Source of the DNA: Physella acuta
Lineage: Eukaryota > Mollusca > Gastropoda > Physidae
DNA length: 64,000 nt
Direction of reading: 5' to 3'
Assembly (NCBI RefSeq): GCF_028476545.1
Contig: NW_026732980.1
Span: forward strand, 234,501 to 298,500
Shown: positions 33,241 to 44,597 of the stretch, piece after piece
Layout: every line of letters starts with the position of its first letter
Position numbering within the stretch: position 1 is the first letter of the stretch
The notes under the pieces: model-generated
What the model saw: only the letters and a program-made list of their open reading frames with translations
Database searches by the model: none
What the model was told of the DNA's origin: nothing
Made by a program: the position numbers and the translations under genes

Positions 33241-33869
33241 GAGATAAAAACACAACTGTTAAGCTAGCGCCCGTTGTATTTCTCCTTTGACGGGGCATTT
33301 ATCTAGTTTTAGATATGTGGATGAATAAATATGAGTATGTTCTTTTTAAACTAATATAATCTTTTTAATTGGCGTGTTTTTTGTTGTTTTTCTTCATGTG
33401 AAATAAAAGCACAAAATTATGATTATTTCCTAATCAAATTTCTAAATTGTATTGATTCTAATCGCCCCCCCCCCCCGAAAATGTAATAAATATTGTATTT
33501 GTATCTATGTAGGGAAATGGCCAAAGAAATTCTCAACTTCCCTTTCTAGAACAGTTCAGTTTGACAAGATAATTAGGTAAAGTATAGATGCTAATAAACC
33601 AAACCACGTTACATGCCTAATATGTTTACATTGATAACATAACTCGCACATTTTTAGCCTTTTAACTTTTTCAACAAGTATTTGCTACTACGTAAGCTAT
33701 TAAGTACACATTATAATAATGAGAATATGACAAATATATTTCAATTTTTTAAATTTTTCTATATAAAGTGTAGATGATGTAATGTGATCGTGAAAAAAAC
33801 GCCGTTTTATTCGTCCTTGAGTTATAAAAAAAATTAGGTTTGCAATTTTATTTGTATGTGTGCCTATTG

Positions 33870-34400
33870 TTGAACACGATAACTTGAGTACCGTTTCGGT
33901 TATGTTAACGAAATGTTATATACAATTATTATCTCAAACTTGCTGTATTGTGGCAAATTTTGAACGGTTTCCGAAAGTGGTACTTAAACTACTTTCGTTT
34001 TCACCAAATTCAATAACTAGAATACTGTTGCACTTAGGTGTAACACATTTTACACGCAATGAATACTTTATATGCGCATTTGTGTATTACATTTTGACCG
34101 ATGTCAGGAAACGTGAAGTAGTACGCTTTCCTTGTAAACACTATAACTTGAGTGTTATTTCAGTTAGGTAGACACAATTTCATATATAAGAATAAGAACT
34201 TATTCTTGGATAACTAGCAAACAAAATTGGTACTTTATTTTTGTTTTTTTTTAAATACCGATAACTCGGTACCGTTTCATGTCATGTAGGTTTGACTACA
34301 TTTTAACAAGAGTATAATATCCTATTCTTTTGGTTTACTAATGTTTAATAATTTCCGGTAACTGATAGTGGTACTTTAGGCTACTTCCGATTTTTCAAAA
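33870..34400. repeat. Diverged CTCGTATATACGAAG-family body
   Basis: Contains three ATAACTTGAGTACCGTTTC-type repeats and CCGGTAACTGATAGTGG, similar to 12900-13160. The 103-codon frame at 33860-34171 lies inside it and is probably accidental. Confidence 0.5.
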
Positions 34401-34714
34401 ATGATCATTTCTACGGGACCAATTTCTTAAAAACATTTTACGTAGGTCTAGGCTGGATGATAATTCGTTGTAACATAATATTTAACTAAATTAGATGATT
34501 AATATAAATTTCACAAAAAATACATAATAGAGACATCGAATAAGTTTTATTTAGGACAAATATATCTTTCGTGATGCAAACTGCGTTTGATCAAGAGCAA
34601 ATATATTATTAGATGTACTGATCAGTAAACCAATTGTGTGTAGGTGTAATAGATGTATAATTTGTGTGTATATTTGATAATAATGTAACACATTGATTTT
34701 AAACTTTTTCACAG

Positions 34715-34742
34715 GATTTTAAAAGACACGCAAGTGGATTCT
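34715..34742 (+). other. Possible 28-nt micro-exon (not in the main model)
   Basis: Flanked by a strong acceptor (AAACTTTTTCACAG) and a strong donor (GTAAGT). After the ankyrin exon (phase 1) it would give an immediate stop, so it is either a cryptic exon, a poison exon, or part of another transcript. In phase 0 it reads DFKRHASGF and joins 35575 in an open frame. Confidence 0.3.
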
Positions 34743-35574
34743 GTAAGTAGGCCCATAAACTGCAAAAGAAGAGGCCCTACATGTGAATTATTTTTATTAA
34801 AAATGAACAATTTTAAGTTACATGACAACATACATATTAATCGATGTCTTTGACACAATTTGTCAGGCAAAAATACTAGGAAAAAAATTCATCATCTAAT
34901 ATATAATATCCAGACTACATGTAGAAGTTAAACCATCTCAGAACACCCGTGATAAAAATTTTAAGATAAAATATGATTAAAAAATTTAATAGAATAGCAT
35001 TGGCTCTCGATATAAATGTTGATACCACAAAGCCAATGTAAAAAAAAAACAAAAACAAACACGTATCAGACTTTTTGAAAAAATGCTTTTTAATAAACTA
35101 TAGACAAAAATAATATAAAGCTGCCTGCAGTAGTTCTGGTTGCCATGAAAACCAGGAAATGGTTTGAAAATATCCACATTTTCAAACATCTATTACTTTG
35201 CTCGCAAAACATAATTCTAACATGATTTTAGATTAGAATTCCTCATAGTAGTCAACATATTACAGCTTTATTTCATTTTGACAGCTAGCTTAAATAATTT
35301 AAAGTAATTGTTTTCGTAAAACAATGTGAAAAAATACGGATGATGCTACATCAATTTTACTTAAAGCACACGTAAATTAAAGATAGTAAAATGACAAAAG
35401 CAAGTAAAAAGTTTCAGTCTTGTATGACTTTACGATTTAATTTTGAGTTATGTTTAAATATGCAAGGTTGAGATAGGCCTACTTTTCACCAAACCATAAC
35501 ATATTTTAAATTAGTTGTTGGTAATCCCTACACGAATCACAAGTCATATTCGTTAATACATCTGTCGTTTACAG

Positions 35575-35660
35575 TCGGATGTATGGTGCTTGATGATAAA
35601 TTTGACTTTCTAGAAAGCATCTTTGATTTATCATGGTTTAAAACATATGAAAAGAGCAGC
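35575..35660 (+). CDS. Exon 2 (model): link between ankyrin array and linker region
   Basis: Acceptor TCGTTTACAG. Joined to the phase-1 ankyrin exon, it reads VGCMVLDDKFDFLESIFDLS and on to YEKSS. The donor AGC|GTATCT gives phase 0, as the next exon requires. The donor is weak. The frame stays open to 35765, where TAA overlaps an AATAAA signal, so this may instead be an alternative last exon. It is kept because it is the only segment found that repairs the phase and reads like protein. Confidence 0.45.
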
Positions 35661-36119
35661 GTATCTAATTTTATGAGGCAATATAAAACGTTATACAAGT
35701 TCAAAGATAGCCACTTTCTGCATAATAGTGCAATATTTAATGGATCAATTTTATCTACACAATAAAAGAATACCTTTGGTTTTGAAATTCTAAATGTTTC
35801 GGAACTGATAGCTAATTTGTTTTACTATCTAATAATGAAATTAAAAAATATAAAATGAGAAAAAAATGATTTATTATCGTCGAAATCATCAGTATATTCC
35901 ATCATTAACCCTTAACTGTCAGAAAATGTCATCGTTACTCGTGACACAATCCTTTACTTAAACTGTAAGTGTAAAGCACGCTGTTTCCAGTTCAAGGAAA
36001 TATTCTTACAACAGATAAAAAGTTTAGTTTATTGTTTCTTTTTATGACTGAAACAATAAGTACAACACTTTCTTCAACATAAGCATGTACAGTTTATTGA
36101 GTATTGTAATCCATAATTA

Positions 36120-36312
36120 TATTGATTTATGGGAAAGTCCCAAAAGTCTCGAGTTCGAATGCGGCTTCAAATCAGAATGAGTCTTCTACGTAGCTCTGAT
36201 AATATGATAATAGGAAAAGTAAAGGCGACTGATCAAAGTGCTGACTACACTATCCCTTTAAATGCCGAGTTGTATACGTTAGATGAACTATACTTCATCT
36301 GCCACATTATGT
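36120..36312 (+). mobile_element. tRNA-derived SINE copy
   Basis: The B-box GAGTTCGAATGC is followed by TCAAATCAGAATGAG, the central motif GAAAAGTAAAGGCGACTGAT and GACTACACTATCCC, then ATGCCGAG. The tRNA-like A-box region is degraded. The 61-codon frame here is not a gene. Confidence 0.7.
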
Positions 36313-36593
36313 GATTCTATTTATTAATGTTTATTCATGTTTTATTATCTAAAACAAAACGAGGAAATACTAAACGTGCTTTATTTTTGAAAAGCTAATT
36401 AAATGTACATAATTTATAATAAAAAAGCATTTTGAGGGGCGTCATATTTTAGCATGTAAAAAGTATGCTTTGCGGAAGAGAAATTCATGAAATGTGTGGC
36501 TTGTGATGAACAATTTAAAAATAGCACTCAAAAGCGGTATAGGGATTTTACATGTATATAGAAGCATGCAATATTTGGATATAAACATTGAAA

Positions 36594-37312
36594 AAACAAG
36601 GTAATTAAAAAGTCTAGTGACAATTTTAGCGCAATTTCCTTATGTTATCTAAAAATAGCTCTGTCGTAGCGAAAATCAAGAGCAGGGTTAGTAAAACCAT
36701 TGGTTAGTTATTAAAACGTTTTTTATTATTTTTTTTCAGTATTTTACATGTTTTATGTACAATAGAGTTACATGACTAAAAACCATTGCGCGCCTACAGA
36801 ACGTGATGGCGCAGCCATGGAACGCGATGGAGCAGCTATTGAACGTGATGACGCGTGTGGTGTGGTTGGAAAAAATGCCTACTAATTCGGTCCAAATTTT
36901 AATTAATTCAAATTTTTTTTTGTGACCGAACGAAAGGATATTTTTGAAAACTTTCTTCGGCAATATTGTTCTAAATTATGGCAGGAATCGATTGGTACAT
37001 GTTTCAAGTCGCTTAGTGGTCTGGTTGCCGAGATATGTGCCAAAAACTGCATTTTTTCGAGGTTTTTTGGCTTTCCCGGGAAATCCATGAAAGAAACCCG
37101 TAATTTTTATGGCCTATGTTCATCCTCGTAACTTGCTTAACATAATTGCTTTTGGAACTAGTCATCGATATTGCTTCGTTGAGGAGGAGATACGACTTAA
37201 AGCCCGGACACACATTCATCCATACATTCATACATTCATTCATCCATCCATTCCCAGAAATGACGAGTTAATAAACGCAATTCTCCAGAATGGAAATTGC
37301 GCTAAAAATTAA
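36594..37312. mobile_element. MITE with TTTTAGCGCAATTTCC inverted ends (copy 2)
   Basis: Near-identical to 16655-17335, with an additional (GAACG(T/C)GATGG)n run at 36798-36862. It ends GGAAATTGCGCTAAAA. The high identity over ~700 bases implies recent movement. It lies in the intron before exon 3. Confidence 0.78.
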
Positions 37313-37651
37313 CATGAATAATATATACATATACTATTGTGAGCATCAAAAATGCATGCTTAATCGAAACTATTTTTAAAAATTATTTACATAATTCTAA
37401 ATGTCGCTTTTACCAGAAACCTTTTGACATTTTATGCATATAGATTACCTATGTATTTGTTTTAGTTACAATTAAAGAAAGATGTTTTATAACTGCATGA
37501 AAAGAAAAACTAAAATTTTTTTTAAATTTTACAACAATTGAACAAACAGGGCGTTAGATTTTTCATGCATATTTTAATTAGTATATTCTTTTTCTGGAAC
37601 GTATTACATAATTATTGCTAAAACACATATTGTGAAATTTTATTATTAAAG

Positions 37652-37844
37652 GACATACCAATAGAGCAGCTACGACAACTGATCAAAGATGTGATGGCTA
37701 TATTTGTGAAAACAAAAGAATTCACGTTGCTTGAGTTTTATGTGCTACAAAAATGCTTTGAAGTTGCATCCAACATCATGAAAGCTAAATCTATAGAAGA
37801 CTGCACACTAATAGGAAACGATCTGGCTGATTTAAAATTTGCAG
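37652..37844 (+). CDS. Exon 3: start of helical linker region
   Basis: 64 codons plus one base: DIPIEQLRQLIKDVMAIF..., ending DLADLKFA. The acceptor is TTATTAAAG and the phase is 0 at the start, 1 at the end. The donor is GCAG|GTCTCT, which runs straight into a (TC)n tract and is non-consensus at +3 to +5. Predicted to be helical by composition; no known domain recognised. The open frame that runs past the donor into the microsatellite and LTR is read-through. Confidence 0.75.
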
Positions 37845-37919
37845 GTCTCTCTCTCTCTCTCTCTTTTCATCTCTCTCTCTTCTTGCACACGTACATACAC
37901 ACGCAAATACAAAACGTGA

Positions 37920-37920
<1 letters not shown>

Positions 37921-37993
<73 letters not shown>
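37921..37993. repeat. (TA)n microsatellite, left half of LTR element target
   Basis: About 35 TA units that stop directly at the left LTR boundary; the tract resumes after the right LTR at 44602-44662. The insertion thus split a single TA tract, and the target duplication cannot be read. Confidence 0.95.
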
Positions 37994-37994
<1 letters not shown>

Positions 37995-38662
37995 GTTACC
38001 GAGTCTATTTGCTTGTAGTGCCAAATGTTACCGATTTCACTGCTGACAGAGCCAAGTGTTACCGAGTGTATTTGCTCGTGCTACCTTTGACCAGCACACA
38101 ACATCGACCACAATATAGATACTCGGAAATGCAGGTTTACATTGATCTCTTTATTACATGAATCAATAGAAATGCTCCACATAACAATGCATCAATGTTC
38201 CATAAGAATACAATGAACCAACTGACCCCCACTGTCCTCACTAGTCCTCACATAACAGAATGCACGTGTCCATAATTCCTATCCTCACATAACACAATAC
38301 GTCTACCCCGTTCAGTAACCAACTTGATACTGCCCCTAACACGTCTCTACAGTTCGGCTTTTCCTTCTAAACTCTCGCCTTCCCATATATCCCTTGTATT
38401 CGTAATCGTATTCGTAATCGTATTCGTAATCGTATTCGTAATCGTATTCGTAATCGATTCTAATCGTTGCATCAGAATATTAATTGCGCAGCTCTGTCGT
38501 ACAGTCCGATTATTAGACCACCTGCACTATTACGTCAGACTGTGACTGCGCAGCGGCTTTGTCGTATTGCTTCCCAAAATACGCCGTGGCTTATCAGTCC
38601 AACACCTGTTGCATCAGACTGTAATACGTTCTTACAATAGTATGGTAACTACCCTAGTTACA
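37994..38662 (-). repeat. Left LTR (3' LTR of the minus-strand element)
   Basis: Starts TGTTACCGAGTC and ends CCCTAGTTACA in plus-strand reading. It contains a 12-bp tandem repeat (ATTCGTAATCGT) near 38397-38456, with one more copy than the right LTR; this accounts for most of the length difference. The reading frames over it are not genes. Confidence 0.93.
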
Positions 38663-38905
38663 TCCACCCCCGCCTTTTTTTGTGTGTTTTCAACCACAAA
38701 CAACGCTTGGCAGGTGCACTCCTTCAATGTCAAGCGCAACACCGTAAAAAAAATTTATTGTTCCACTCACTGTCAATGTCGTCACATTCGTATAAGATTG
38801 ACAGTTATCCCCATTTCACATATCAAATGTGTCTACATCATATTCCTCAGACACAAAGCAGTTCTAGAATTCACATCCACCTCCGCCTTTTTTCGTTTGG
38901 TGTCT

Positions 38906-41900
38906 TCACCAGTTCACTTTGATAGCTTTTGAACAGTCTGTTCTCATCCCAGCGCGACCATGAAAGAATTGATGGTTGCTGACGAAAAATTTCGTATTCT
39001 TTCTGTTTCTCAAACTTCTCCGCGGACCACTTATCTGCTGTTCTAATGTCTCTCTGCTTCTGGGAGGAACGGGATCCTCATTGTTGCCGTTATCCTCCAC
39101 TTGTGTATCGCTGTTGTGCTGTTGATGGTGACATGGTTCCGGGATGGGTATGAGAATTTCCGTTGTAGTTTCCGGTTCCCTAATTGTCTTAGGTTTCTTT
39201 GTGTATAAATGCTCTTCTTGACTATGCCAATATTTCTTTAATTGAGCAATATTCGCCCACCGATCCGGTTTGGTGTGATTGGTGGGTCTTATTTTAAAGG
39301 GGCCACCTGCTACTTTAGGCATCTCCACGACTTGCCATATCTCCTGTCCCCAGCGGTCGTGGATTTTGTTTCTGCCTAATGGGTGGCTACGCAGTAATAC
39401 TTTGTCGTTTAGTTGGAGTGGCGGGTCTTTTGTCTGTACCGGCGGTTCCCTTCGCCGTGCTTCATGTTCAAGTCTTCCTTGTACCACCCTGTACATTTCT
39501 CTTATTCGTCTCATATGTTCATTCACATATTCCAGTGCGGTGTATGAGCCAGTCATACTTTCCTTTTTTCCTAGGAACAAGTCAAGAGGGAGTCGAGCCT
39601 CCCGTCCGAACCGTAACATGTGTGGCGAAAAGCCGGTTGTGGCATGGGGGGTGCAGTTGTATAGATATACCAACTCTGGGAGAAAATCAGGCCAACGTTT
39701 TTTCTGTTCAGGTTCTAGAGTACGCAGCAAATCATGCATGCTGCGGTTGAACCGTTCGCACTGTCCGTTTCCTTTAGGATTATATGTGGTTGTTCTAGAT
39801 TTGTTGATCCCGTAGTGGCTGCACAGTTGGTTAATTACTTCTGACTCGAAGGCCCTTCCTTGGTCAGAGTGTAATTGTATTGGTATGCCATATTTGGTGA
39901 ACCAGTGTTCTATTAAGACCTTTGCCACTGTTTTGGCCGTCTGATCTCGTGTGGGCACCGCGACAGTCCATTTGGTGAATGCGTCAGTCATCACCAACAC
40001 ATGTTCCGTCCCATCCGATGATTGCTCCAACGACGTTAAGTCCATAGCCACAATCTCTAGTGGTTTTGTCGCCAGTAGGTGTCCTGATGGCTGTCTCATT
40101 TTGACAACTGGCACTTTCGCATGCTGACACCTAACACAAGCCTCACAATGGCGTTTGACCTCCATCTCCATATTGGGCCAGTAGCACTGCCGTCGTAATA
40201 TTTTGTGCGTCCTGTCCTGACCCTGGTGTCCCGCCCTGTCATGTGCCAACTTTAGCACTTCTTCTCGTAACTGTCCAGGCACCACCACCTGGTGTATTGT
40301 CCCGTCTATTTGGTCATGAATTCTCCGCATGAGAACACCATCTTTTATACTGAGACGGTCCCACTGACTCAGTAGTTTCTTTGTTTCCCGACCAAACTGT
40401 TCTCTTTCTCTTCTTCTTGGGAATTTTTGTTCCTGGACGTATTTCAACAGCGAATGTAACCCACTATCCGTTCTCTGGGCATCTCTTATCTCTTTATTAT
40501 TAAGGCAATTAAAATCACTAATGTCCATATGACGGGGCTCTGTGGATATGTGCTCCACCCCGGTCTGCCCGTTTTGCATCACTTGCACCCCGTGAGGGAT
40601 ATCTGTTGACGCTCTGACCTCACATATTCCTGTCAGCGTTTCTTCCTCATCGCCAGGTCTCTCGTAAGGATTTCTTGATAAAGCGTCCGCATTGCCATTG
40701 GACCGCCCCGGGCGATATTTTATCTCCAGGTCAAAGAGTGCCAATTCTGCTGCCCATCGCTGTTCGATGGATCCCAACTTTGCTGTCTGTAGGTGACTCA
40801 AGGGGTTATTGTCAGTGTATACCACACATTTAGCACCTAATAGATAGTCCCTGAATTTTTCAGTCACAGCCCATTTTAATGTCAAAAGTTCTAGTTTCAT
40901 GGCGCTGTAATTTGTCATGTTCTTCTCTGATTCCTTCAGAGCTCGACTGGCATACGCAATAACCCTGAAACCTTGCTCTTGTTGTTGTGATAGTACAGCT
41001 CCCAGACCTTTAGAGCTGGCGTCAATTTCTAGCCGAAATGGTTTGTCAAAGTCTGCGTATCCTAATATCGGCGCCTCGGTCAAAGCATTTTTCAGTAGCT
41101 TAAACGAGTTCAGGCATTCCTCAGTCCATAATTCACCTATCAGTAGTGTTTTGCCTTTCTTTTTCTCCTTACTGTGTTTCTTTGTCATTTTGTTTACCAA
41201 GTCATGCAACGGTGCGGCAATTTTTGCAAAACCAGGTACAAATTTTCTATAATAGGAAGCAAAGCCCAAGAATGATCTGACCTCTACTGTGGTTGTTGGC
41301 TGTTTCCATTCTTTAACAGCTGCAATTTTATCTGGGTCAGTGGCGATGCCATCCGACGAAATCACATAACCCAAAAAACGTACCGATTTCAGACCGAAGC
41401 CGCATTTGTCTGGGTTCAGCTTTACTCCTATCTCTCTAAGACGGAGAAACACTTGTTCTAATCTTTCTAGATGGTCCTCCCAAGTTTTTGAGTAAACTAG
41501 TATATTATCCAAGTACACCAACATTATTTGAAATAGAAAGTCACTCATAGCACTTTGCATTACTCGCTGGAATGTAGCAGGCGCATTAGTTAGACCAAAC
41601 GGCATACGGGTCCACTCGTACAGTCCCAGTGGAGAAATAAATGCAGTCTTATGTTGATCGTTGGGGTGCATGGCCACTTGGTGGTAGCCACTAGCCAAAT
41701 CCAAGGTAGAAAAAAATCTTGCTCCCCCCAACGCATCAAGACATTCATCAATACGAGGCAAGGGGAATGCATCCCTTCTTGTGATATTGTTCAATTTCCG
41801 GTAATCACAACACAGTCTTATCTCCCCTGACTTCTTTTTTACCACTACTATCGGTGCCGCATACGGGCTTGTGCTGGTTGTAATAATTCCCTTTTTTAGT

Positions 41901-42862
41901 AGATCGTTCAGGTGTGCTTTCACCGCAGAGTAGTGACTTGGTGGTAATCTTCGATAAGGTTGCACCACAGGCTTGTCTTGTAGTAAGGGTATCTGGTGTT
42001 TTATTACTTCCGTGTAACCCAAATCACCCTCGTACGAGGCAAATATATCCCTGTACTTATTCAGCAATTCATTTAGTTTTGGGTCCTCAGTTTCCGGGAA
42101 TGTATATGATCGGCCATCCTCTTTCTTCACCTCGGCCGTCACATTGACCGACCTAATTGTTACTTCATTACTGCTGGTATTGATCAGTTCGATGCACTGT
42201 GCCGACTTTTGTACCTCGACGTTCTGTGGTACTCCTACCAGAGTGTTAGGCGGTATAAAAATTTCCTCATCCAAAACATTTGCCACTAATCCTTGAACCA
42301 GTCCATTTTCCGCTGATGTGTATGTCCGCAGTAACACGACGCCTGCCCTCAGTGCGGCGCCACATGGTTCTATCATCACATCACCATTGACGCTTCTATC
42401 ACCAATTAGTAATGTGATTGCCTTGACCGTGTTTGCCGGGACTGATGTCCTTCCTCTGGTCTTGGCAAACCTGGCCAACTTGGATCCCCGACCTGGTGTG
42501 GACGATCCGACAATATTTGTAAGAAATTCTGGCAACTGGCCAAGAATATTCATGCCCAACAGGCAAGGTATATTTGACACATTTGTCTCTAGGTTGTGTT
42601 TCGTAACGAACACCCCAACCTGCTTCAACCTATGTCCCGCCACCACGACATCCGCCAGAAAATAACCACAATATGGAATGGTTAATCCATTAGCTGCCGT
42701 TAGGCGCATGCATGTGTCAGACCTTAAACTATGGTCTTTTCCTTTCATCCATTTGGTGTAAAATTGTTCCGTAATTGTCGTCACCTGGGAGCCTGTATCC
42801 ACAATTGCCTTCACCGCGATGTCCCCGATCGTAATCATCGTTTCGGGACAGACTCCCATCAT
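38906..42862 (-). CDS. Retrotransposon pol polyprotein (fossil element frame)
   Basis: About 1,318 residues. In order: aspartic protease with the DTGSQ motif near the N-terminus; reverse transcriptase in the first half; RNase H around the middle (EIDASSKGLGAVLSQ region); integrase with its H-H-C-C zinc-binding segment and then the DDE core (HSDQGRAFE region) in the last third; and a C-terminal tail typical of Gypsy integrases. It lies in a different frame from gag, as is common in this family, where frameshift or read-through is used. It belongs to the mobile element, not to the host gene. Confidence 0.93.
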   Translation of the reverse strand: MMGVCPETMITIGDIAVKAIVDTGSQVTTITEQFYTKWMKGKDHSLRSDTCMRLTAANGLTIPYCGYFLADVVVAGHRLKQVGVFVTKHNLETNVSNIPCLLGMNILGQLPEFLTNIVGSSTPGRGSKLARFAKTRGRTSVPANTVKAITLLIGDRSVNGDVMIEPCGAALRAGVVLLRTYTSAENGLVQGLVANVLDEEIFIPPNTLVGVPQNVEVQKSAQCIELINTSSNEVTIRSVNVTAEVKKEDGRSYTFPETEDPKLNELLNKYRDIFASYEGDLGYTEVIKHQIPLLQDKPVVQPYRRLPPSHYSAVKAHLNDLLKKGIITTSTSPYAAPIVVVKKKSGEIRLCCDYRKLNNITRRDAFPLPRIDECLDALGGARFFSTLDLASGYHQVAMHPNDQHKTAFISPLGLYEWTRMPFGLTNAPATFQRVMQSAMSDFLFQIMLVYLDNILVYSKTWEDHLERLEQVFLRLREIGVKLNPDKCGFGLKSVRFLGYVISSDGIATDPDKIAAVKEWKQPTTTVEVRSFLGFASYYRKFVPGFAKIAAPLHDLVNKMTKKHSKEKKKGKTLLIGELWTEECLNSFKLLKNALTEAPILGYADFDKPFRLEIDASSKGLGAVLSQQQEQGFRVIAYASRALKESEKNMTNYSAMKLELLTLKWAVTEKFRDYLLGAKCVVYTDNNPLSHLQTAKLGSIEQRWAAELALFDLEIKYRPGRSNGNADALSRNPYERPGDEEETLTGICEVRASTDIPHGVQVMQNGQTGVEHISTEPRHMDISDFNCLNNKEIRDAQRTDSGLHSLLKYVQEQKFPRRREREQFGRETKKLLSQWDRLSIKDGVLMRRIHDQIDGTIHQVVVPGQLREEVLKLAHDRAGHQGQDRTHKILRRQCYWPNMEMEVKRHCEACVRCQHAKVPVVKMRQPSGHLLATKPLEIVAMDLTSLEQSSDGTEHVLVMTDAFTKWTVAVPTRDQTAKTVAKVLIEHWFTKYGIPIQLHSDQGRAFESEVINQLCSHYGINKSRTTTYNPKGNGQCERFNRSMHDLLRTLEPEQKKRWPDFLPELVYLYNCTPHATTGFSPHMLRFGREARLPLDLFLGKKESMTGSYTALEYVNEHMRRIREMYRVVQGRLEHEARRREPPVQTKDPPLQLNDKVLLRSHPLGRNKIHDRWGQEIWQVVEMPKVAGGPFKIRPTNHTKPDRWANIAQLKKYWHSQEEHLYTKKPKTIREPETTTEILIPIPEPCHHQQHNSDTQVEDNGNNEDPVPPRSRETLEQQISGPRRSLRNRKNTKFFVSNHQFFHGRAGMRTDCSKAIKVNW

Positions 42863-42909
42863 TTTGTTTCTTGGGCCATAACCTCGCCCCTCTGTAGCCT
42901 GACCCTGCC

Positions 42910-43767
42910 TTACAGAGGACAGTACCGTGCCATATGTCCGGGTTGTGAGCAGGACAGGCAGATTGGTCTGCCGTCAGCTGTCCACTGGAGTGATTGCTTG
43001 GCAGGTCGCGGCTGTCTAACCTGTCTATGTTTTGTCCCGTTTTTGCCCTGATTCTCTGCTGTTGACCTGCTTTCTAACCTCTCCAATCGTTGGTCAACCT
43101 TATCCAGGTGGGCCAACAGTTGAGCCATCATGGTTTCCATCGTGCCGGTCCTTGTGGGTGGGGATTGTTTCTGTTCCGGCACAGAGACTTTGTCTACCGA
43201 ACAGTTCGATTGGTCCTCATCCTCGGACCTGCGGATCGCTGAGTTCCTGACCTGAAGGAAGGTCAACTGTGGGTCTTTGTAGACCTCTTCTCTCAAATCT
43301 CTCCTTAAGATAGGGGTTGCTAGCCCCTCGATGAAATGGTCCCTCAGTAGGCGCACATCAATGTCGGGTGTTTTGCCCTTTACCGCGTCAAAGGTCCTGT
43401 TAATTCGGTGTGAATATTCCATCACACTCTCCGCCATTCTCTGCTTTAAGCCTACGAACCCCGATAGCAGTTGCGATCCCGACCGTCTCTCCCCAAAGGT
43501 CTCCATAATTAGATCTAGCACCTTATCTGGATCTGTTTGGATGGTTTTATCGTGGCATTTGACCTCTGCCCTAACCGTCTCTCCTATACTGCCCATCAAC
43601 AATCTTAATCTTTCCTCTGGTGCCATGTATCTCGAGGCCCAGGCAGCTTTGACCTCTTCACTGAACCTGTTGGTTAAGGTTGGGTCACCGTCCCCGTAAA
43701 ATTTGTTGATGTGGGACTCTCTGGGCAGGACCACAATATGGGTCTGCTTCTCGTCCAGAGTAGACAT
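42910..43767 (-). CDS. Retrotransposon gag protein (fossil element frame)
   Basis: 285 residues: an N-terminal capsid-like part of Gypsy gag type (RLRLLMGSIGE and GFVGLKQRMAESVMEYSHR regions) and one CCHC zinc knuckle near the C-terminus (CLSCSQPGHMARYC). It precedes pol on the same strand. Confidence 0.9.
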   Translation of the reverse strand: MSTLDEKQTHIVVLPRESHINKFYGDGDPTLTNRFSEEVKAAWASRYMAPEERLRLLMGSIGETVRAEVKCHDKTIQTDPDKVLDLIMETFGERRSGSQLLSGFVGLKQRMAESVMEYSHRINRTFDAVKGKTPDIDVRLLRDHFIEGLATPILRRDLREEVYKDPQLTFLQVRNSAIRRSEDEDQSNCSVDKVSVPEQKQSPPTRTGTMETMMAQLLAHLDKVDQRLERLESRSTAENQGKNGTKHRQVRQPRPAKQSLQWTADGRPICLSCSQPGHMARYCPL

Positions 43768-43944
43768 TCTAATTTTAATTCTTTGATTAAAAAAAAAAGA
43801 CCTTTCCTACCGTGTATGTAAGAATACTTTTCCCTGTTCCTGAATGTCCGAATTCACACACACGAAACACAGTTATTAACTAGGTTGATAATGGGTGCCT
43901 AAAGCGGCTGGTCTAGTTGAATTCTTCTGCTCGACAACGCCAAA

Positions 43945-44597
43945 TGTTACCGAGTCTATTTGCTTGTAGTGCCAAATGTTACCGATTTCACTGCTGACAG
44001 AGCCAAGTGTTACCGAGTGTATTTGCTCGTGCTACCTTTGACCAGCTCACAACATCGACCACAATATAGATACTCGGAAATGCAGGTTTACATTGATCTC
44101 TTTATTACATGAATCAATAGAAATGCTCCACATAACAATGCATCAATGTTCCATAAGAATACAATGAACCAACTGACCCCCACTGTCCTCACTAGTCCTC
44201 ACATAACAGAATGCACGTGTCCATAATTCCTATCCTCACATAACACAATACGTCTACCTCGTTCAGTAACCAACTTGATACTGCCCCTAACACGTCTCTA
44301 CAGTTCGGCTTTTCCTTCTCAACTCTCGCCTTCCCATATATCCCTTGTATTCGTAATCGTATTCGTAATCGTATTCGTAATCGTATTCGTAATCGATTCT
44401 AATCGTTGCATCAGAATATTAATTGCGCAGCTCTGTCGTACAGTCCGATTATTAGACCACCTGCACTATTACGTCAGACTGTGACTGCGCAGCGGCTTTG
44501 TCGTATTGCTTCCCAAAATACGCCGTGGCTTATCAGTCCAACACCTGTTGCATCAGACTGTAATACGTTCTTACAATAGTATGGTAACTACCCCAGT

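Noticed and set aside
33860-34171. 103-codon frame as a small gene
   Set aside because: It lies in a diverged copy of a multi-copy repeat and has no matching frame in the other copies.
37691-38161. 156-codon frame at exon 3 read through to the LTR
   Set aside because: Only 37652-37844 is exon; the rest is (TC)n, (TA)n and LTR sequence read by chance.
38324-38932. Plus-strand frames in and beside the left LTR, and the matching ones at 44275-44688
   Set aside because: They lie in the LTRs or their inner flank and duplicate each other; no protein signature.
39279-43699. Plus-strand frames over the retroelement (for example 39279-39815 and 43331-43699)
   Set aside because: Antisense shadows of gag and pol.
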